From NCBI RefSeq assembly GCF_020176955.2, contig NZ_JAIUCZ020000001.1, positions 186,001 through 250,000 on the forward strand: DNA of 64,000 nt, read 5' to 3'. This stretch comes from Nocardia sp. alder85J (GTDB lineage: Bacteria; Actinomycetota; Actinomycetes; Mycobacteriales; Mycobacteriaceae). The notes beneath the pieces were generated by a model. That model did not search any database. It had not been told where the DNA came from and saw only the letters and a program-made list of their open reading frames with translations. How positions within the stretch are numbered: the first letter of the stretch is position 1; every line of letters starts with the position of its first letter. A program made the translations under genes and the position numbers. Positions 61,223 to 64,000 of this stretch are shown in pieces.

Positions 61223-62236
61223 CTATGACTGTTCCCCGGACTCGGTCGGCTTGCGCAGCGGCAGCCCGGCCGCGCGGTAGATGGCGTCGATCACGGTCAT
61301 GGTCGCGACCGAATCCGCCGGGGCGGTCGCGACCGGCGCCCCGTCCAGGACGGCCGCTGCGAAGGTGTCGAGCTGATAGGCGTAGCTGGCCCGGCGCGGG
61401 AACCGTTCCACCCGCCGCGCGCCGCCGGTGCGTACCGACAGCCGGTGGAACACCTGTGGCGCAACGGGATTGAGAATGCGCAGCTCACCGTGTTCGCCGA
61501 CGACCCGCGCGTTCACGCTCAGCAGGTCCCGGGACCACATCGAGCAGCGGATGCGGCCGGTGTGCCCGCTCGGGTAGCGCAGGTCGGCGGTCATCGCCCG
61601 ATCTATCTGCGGCCCGCGCAGTTTCGCCCGCGCGGAGACGACCCCGGGCTCCTCACCGCCGTAGACCCGGGCCATGTGCACGGCATAGCATCCGGCGTCC
61701 ATGGTCGCGCCGCCGGCGAGATCGTAGTTGTAGCGGATGTCGCCGAACTTCGGCAGCGGGAAGCACATCGCGGCCTCCACATGCTTCAGGTTCCCGAGTT
61801 CGCCTGCCGCGAGGATCTCTTCGACACGCCGGGTCAGCGGGTGGTAGCGATAGTGGAACGCCTCCATCACCACCCGGTCGGAATCCGCTGCCAGCGCGGC
61901 GATCTCCTGCGCCTCGGCCGCATCGGCGGTGAACGGCTTCTCGCACAGCACATGTTTGCCCGCCGCGAGCGCCGCCCGGGTCCACCGCCCGTGCAGGCCG
62001 TTGGGCAGCGGGTTGTACACCGCGTCGACCTCGGGATCGGCGAGCAGCGCCGCGTAGCCCTCGTGGACCACCGGGATCCGATGCTTGTCCGCGAACTGCC
62101 GGGCCCGCCCGGCATCACGCGCCGCGACGGCGACCACCGTGGCCCGCGGGTGATCCCGGGCGGGGGAGATGAGGGCGTTCGGCGCGATACGCGCCGCACC
62201 GAGGATTCCGATCCGGACCCGGCCTGCTTCGGTCAT
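61223..62236 (-). CDS. Gfo/Idh/MocA family oxidoreductase
   Basis: The 337-residue protein has the Rossmann start VRIGILGAARIAPNALISPA and the family motif CEKP (EKP at 99-101). The second domain includes MEAFHYRYHPLTRRVEEIL and LAGGATMDAGCYAVHMARVY, where D and H of this region are active-site residues. Family members oxidise or reduce sugars, inositols and biliverdin-like compounds with NAD(P). The substrate is not evident. It follows the GT87 gene on the same strand after 46 bases, so a sugar substrate tied to a cell-envelope glycan is plausible. Confidence 0.9.
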   Translation of the reverse strand: MTEAGRVRIGILGAARIAPNALISPARDHPRATVVAVAARDAGRARQFADKHRIPVVHEGYAALLADPEVDAVYNPLPNGLHGRWTRAALAAGKHVLCEKPFTADAAEAQEIAALAADSDRVVMEAFHYRYHPLTRRVEEILAAGELGNLKHVEAAMCFPLPKFGDIRYNYDLAGGATMDAGCYAVHMARVYGGEEPGVVSARAKLRGPQIDRAMTADLRYPSGHTGRIRCSMWSRDLLSVNARVVGEHGELRILNPVAPQVFHRLSVRTGGARRVERFPRRASYAYQLDTFAAAVLDGAPVATAPADSVATMTVIDAIYRAAGLPLRKPTESGEQS

Positions 62237-62282
62237 GCCGACACCGTACCGCCGTAACGGGATTCGTCACCCCGGCCGAGCG

Positions 62283-63629
62283 TCACCGTCCGCGTGCGAT
62301 CCGAACACCACCGCGGCATTCAGTGCCCGCCGCCGGCCCCGTCGCCGCGACCTCGGCCGGTTCGGCCTCGGCCTCCGCACCTGCCTGTTTCTCGCGCCGC
62401 AGCGCCACCGCCACCCCCGCGAAGATCACCAGGGTCAGCCAGAGATACGCGTTGTGGTCGAGCACGCCGAACGGCGGCCGATTGGGCAGGCCGAAGACAT
62501 TGTCGACGTGCAACCCGAACAGTTTCATCACGCCGTCGGACACGATCACGGCCACCACCACCGGGCTCACCACGGTCGCCACCGTGGGCCGGCGCACGGC
62601 CAGGTCGACCAGGCAGATCAGCAACGGCGCCAGCCAGACCCAGTGGTGGGTCCAGCTGAACGGGGAGACCACCGTGGTGGTCAGCCCGCACAGCACCACC
62701 GCCGGCAGTTCGCGTCCGGTCGCCGACAACCGGTGGGCCAGCATCAGGCAGACGATCGTGACCACGATCGCGCCCAGCAGCCAGGTGGCCTGGAGGGCGC
62801 CACCGGTGCCCACCGCGCGGGCGATCATGCCGCGCAGCGATTCGTTCTGCGAGTTCTGTGGCACCCCGACCCGCGCCGGATCGGCGAACGCGCCACCCCA
62901 GAAGGTCAGCGAATCCCGCCACATCCAGATCGCCCCGACCGCCATGGTCGCCACGATCGCGCCGATCGCGTTGACGGCGGCCCGGTATCGGCGCGTGGCC
63001 AGCAGGTACAGCACGAAGAAGACCGGTGTCAGTTTGATGCCGGCCGCGATACCGGTCAGCACGCCCTTCCAGCGGAACGAGTCCGGCAGGGCCATGTCGA
63101 CCAGTACCAGCAGCAGCAACAGGATGTTGACCTGTCCGAACGCCATGGTCGACCGGATCGGCTCACACCACAGCAGCAGGCAGGCGACGAGCGGGCCGAG
63201 CGCCAGCATCCGCAGATCACGCCGGTAACCGAGCAGCGACAGCGCCGCCCACACCGAGCCGATCAGCATCGCGAAGTCGACCAGGCCGCCGATCCAGGTG
63301 AACACCAGCCCGTGCATCGCCACCAGCGGCACGAACATCAGCGCCGCGAACGGTGAGTAGACGAATTCGAACACCCCGCGGGTGTGCCCGCGCAGTGGAC
63401 TGTCGTACACCGAGACACCGTCCACGACGCGCTGTCCGGCGATCTGGTAGGTGCCCAGGTCGACCAGATGCATCATCGTCTGGGGCGCGGTCAGCACCTG
63501 GTCCAGATAGTAGAAGCCCGCGGGCAGCCCCAGCGCGACCAGTGCCCAGACCACCGGCATGGGGATCGTGCGCCGCTGTGGCGCGATCGGGCCTGTGCCC
63601 GCCACCGGTTCGGACGTCGACAACGACAT
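62283..63629 (-). CDS. GT87 (DUF2029) membrane alpha-mannosyltransferase
   Basis: The 448-residue protein starts at ATG 63629, five bases after GGGGG (GTG at 63635 is an alternative). It has about ten or more membrane helices, for example LVFTWIGGLVDFAMLIGSVW and LGAIVVTIVCLMLAHRLSAT. The first external loop holds the likely catalytic Asp57 in MMHLVDLGTYQIAGQRVVDG, as in GT-C enzymes using polyprenyl-phosphate mannose. SPFSWTHHWVWLAPLLI is a family hallmark. Such enzymes elongate mannans of lipomannan or PIMs in mycobacteria and relatives. The acidic C-terminal tail is cytoplasmic. Confidence 0.87.
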   Translation of the reverse strand: MSLSTSEPVAGTGPIAPQRRTIPMPVVWALVALGLPAGFYYLDQVLTAPQTMMHLVDLGTYQIAGQRVVDGVSVYDSPLRGHTRGVFEFVYSPFAALMFVPLVAMHGLVFTWIGGLVDFAMLIGSVWAALSLLGYRRDLRMLALGPLVACLLLWCEPIRSTMAFGQVNILLLLLVLVDMALPDSFRWKGVLTGIAAGIKLTPVFFVLYLLATRRYRAAVNAIGAIVATMAVGAIWMWRDSLTFWGGAFADPARVGVPQNSQNESLRGMIARAVGTGGALQATWLLGAIVVTIVCLMLAHRLSATGRELPAVVLCGLTTTVVSPFSWTHHWVWLAPLLICLVDLAVRRPTVATVVSPVVVAVIVSDGVMKLFGLHVDNVFGLPNRPPFGVLDHNAYLWLTLVIFAGVAVALRREKQAGAEAEAEPAEVAATGPAAGTECRGGVRIARGR

Positions 63630-63977
63630 TCTCACCCCCGTATCTCGAGGCCTCCGATTTCAGCCCACGGCGATGACGATGACTCTCGGCCGCCATCGGG
63701 TCGAACCTACGCTGCGGGCACTCGCCGCAACTTACCAGGCGGCCGCCGGAAGGCACGGGCGGGGCGGTGATCGCGCCGGTCGGAGAGATCGGCGGTCCCG
63801 GGTCCCGGCGGCGGCGCAACCGCGATTCGGCCCGGCGGCGCGGCCCCGGCCAGTGTATGCGAAAGCAGTTGCGGCGCAGTCCCGACCACGGACGCCACGG
63901 TGTCACGCGCCCTTGACTCAGCAGCCTGGCACGGCGACAGTAAATGGAACTGTACCGTCGTCCAACGGAGTGACCGG
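63630..63977. other. 348-base gap, mostly without features
   Basis: No supported gene lies here. TTGACT at 63913-63918 with GACAGT 17 bases later (63936-63941) is a possible rightward promoter for the gene starting at 63978. Other frames lack family similarity. Confidence 0.4.
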
Positions 63978-64000
63978 GTGACCACTATCGATGAGTTCCG
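63978..64000 (+). CDS. start of a gene cut by the window edge
   Basis: GTG at 63978 reads VTTIDEF before the sequence ends. A modest GGAG (63967-63970) lies seven bases upstream and a possible promoter precedes it. Too little is visible to name a product. Confidence 0.3.

Noticed and set aside
1..64000. tRNA, rRNA, insertion sequences, prophage, replication origin
   Set aside because: No cloverleaf, rRNA sequence, transposase, integrase, phage structural gene or DnaA-box cluster was seen on reading both strands. A covariance-model scan would be decisive.

Overview
The window is high-GC DNA with GTG starts, overlapping ATGA/GTGA junctions and very short gaps. It looks like a mycolic-acid actinobacterium, most probably Nocardia or a close relative. 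The reasons are a fused cysNC gene, a fatty acyl-AMP ligase, a GT87-type membrane mannosyltransferase, a DUF35/thiolase pair of the steroid-catabolism kind, and many MarR/TetR/LuxR regulators. I saw no tRNA, rRNA, CRISPR array, insertion sequence or prophage. All family names are from recognition by eye; no search was run.

Layout. 0-7.8 kb: a partial LysR gene diverges from an operon encoding an SDR, a sulfotransferase, a conserved unknown protein, a second SDR, CysD and CysNC. This looks like a sulfation operon that makes its own PAPS. 7.9-12.1 kb: a TetR fragment, a DUF2804 protein, a MarR regulator with a two-site operator over the promoter of its oxidoreductase neighbour, and a cytochrome P450. 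12.3-15.7 kb: a decayed lipid/glycosylation locus in which an acyl-AMP ligase is fused by an apparent deletion to the end of a glycosyltransferase, followed by a frameshifted GT4 gene. 16.2-23.7 kb: a five-gene MoxR ATPase / vWA / DUF5682 / SWIM-like zinc-finger operon comparable to E. coli yehLMPQ. 23.7-30.7 kb: a methyltransferase, a three-gene NmrA / alpha-beta hydrolase / PEBP operon, a membrane Ser/Thr kinase and a tandem-TetR regulator.

30.7-48.7 kb (minus strand): the most striking region, an ~18 kb tightly coupled operon of eleven genes. In transcription order these are: small 3-TM protein, secreted/anchored vWA protein, 1180-residue tubulin-like protein, 877-residue 2-TM protein, four-repeat beta-sandwich protein, GAP1-like protein, cytoplasmic vWA protein, a GTPase with an N-terminal zinc ribbon (DO-GTPase2-like), two single-TM proteins and a LuxR regulator. 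A hypothetical gene and a TerD-domain protein lie just upstream. The gene content matches GTPase-centred NTP-dependent conflict/signalling systems known mainly from comparative genomics; I know of no experimentally defined function.

50.7-55.4 kb: a single-pass membrane protein, a repeat protein probably read from a leaderless mRNA, a small secreted protein, a HAD protein translationally coupled to an EACC1-like protein with an amyloid-motif-like tail, and an EF-G-derived protein that has lost its GTP-binding motifs. 55.5-64 kb: DUF35 plus thiolase behind a KstR-like palindrome, a histidine phosphatase, a 47-residue conserved protein, a methyltransferase, an alpha/beta hydrolase-LuxR fusion, a 40-bp tandem repeat, a Gfo/Idh/MocA oxidoreductase and a GT87 mannosyltransferase. 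Two NTPase conflict-type operons, an EACC1 protein and a receptor kinase in one window suggest a defence or stress-signalling island.
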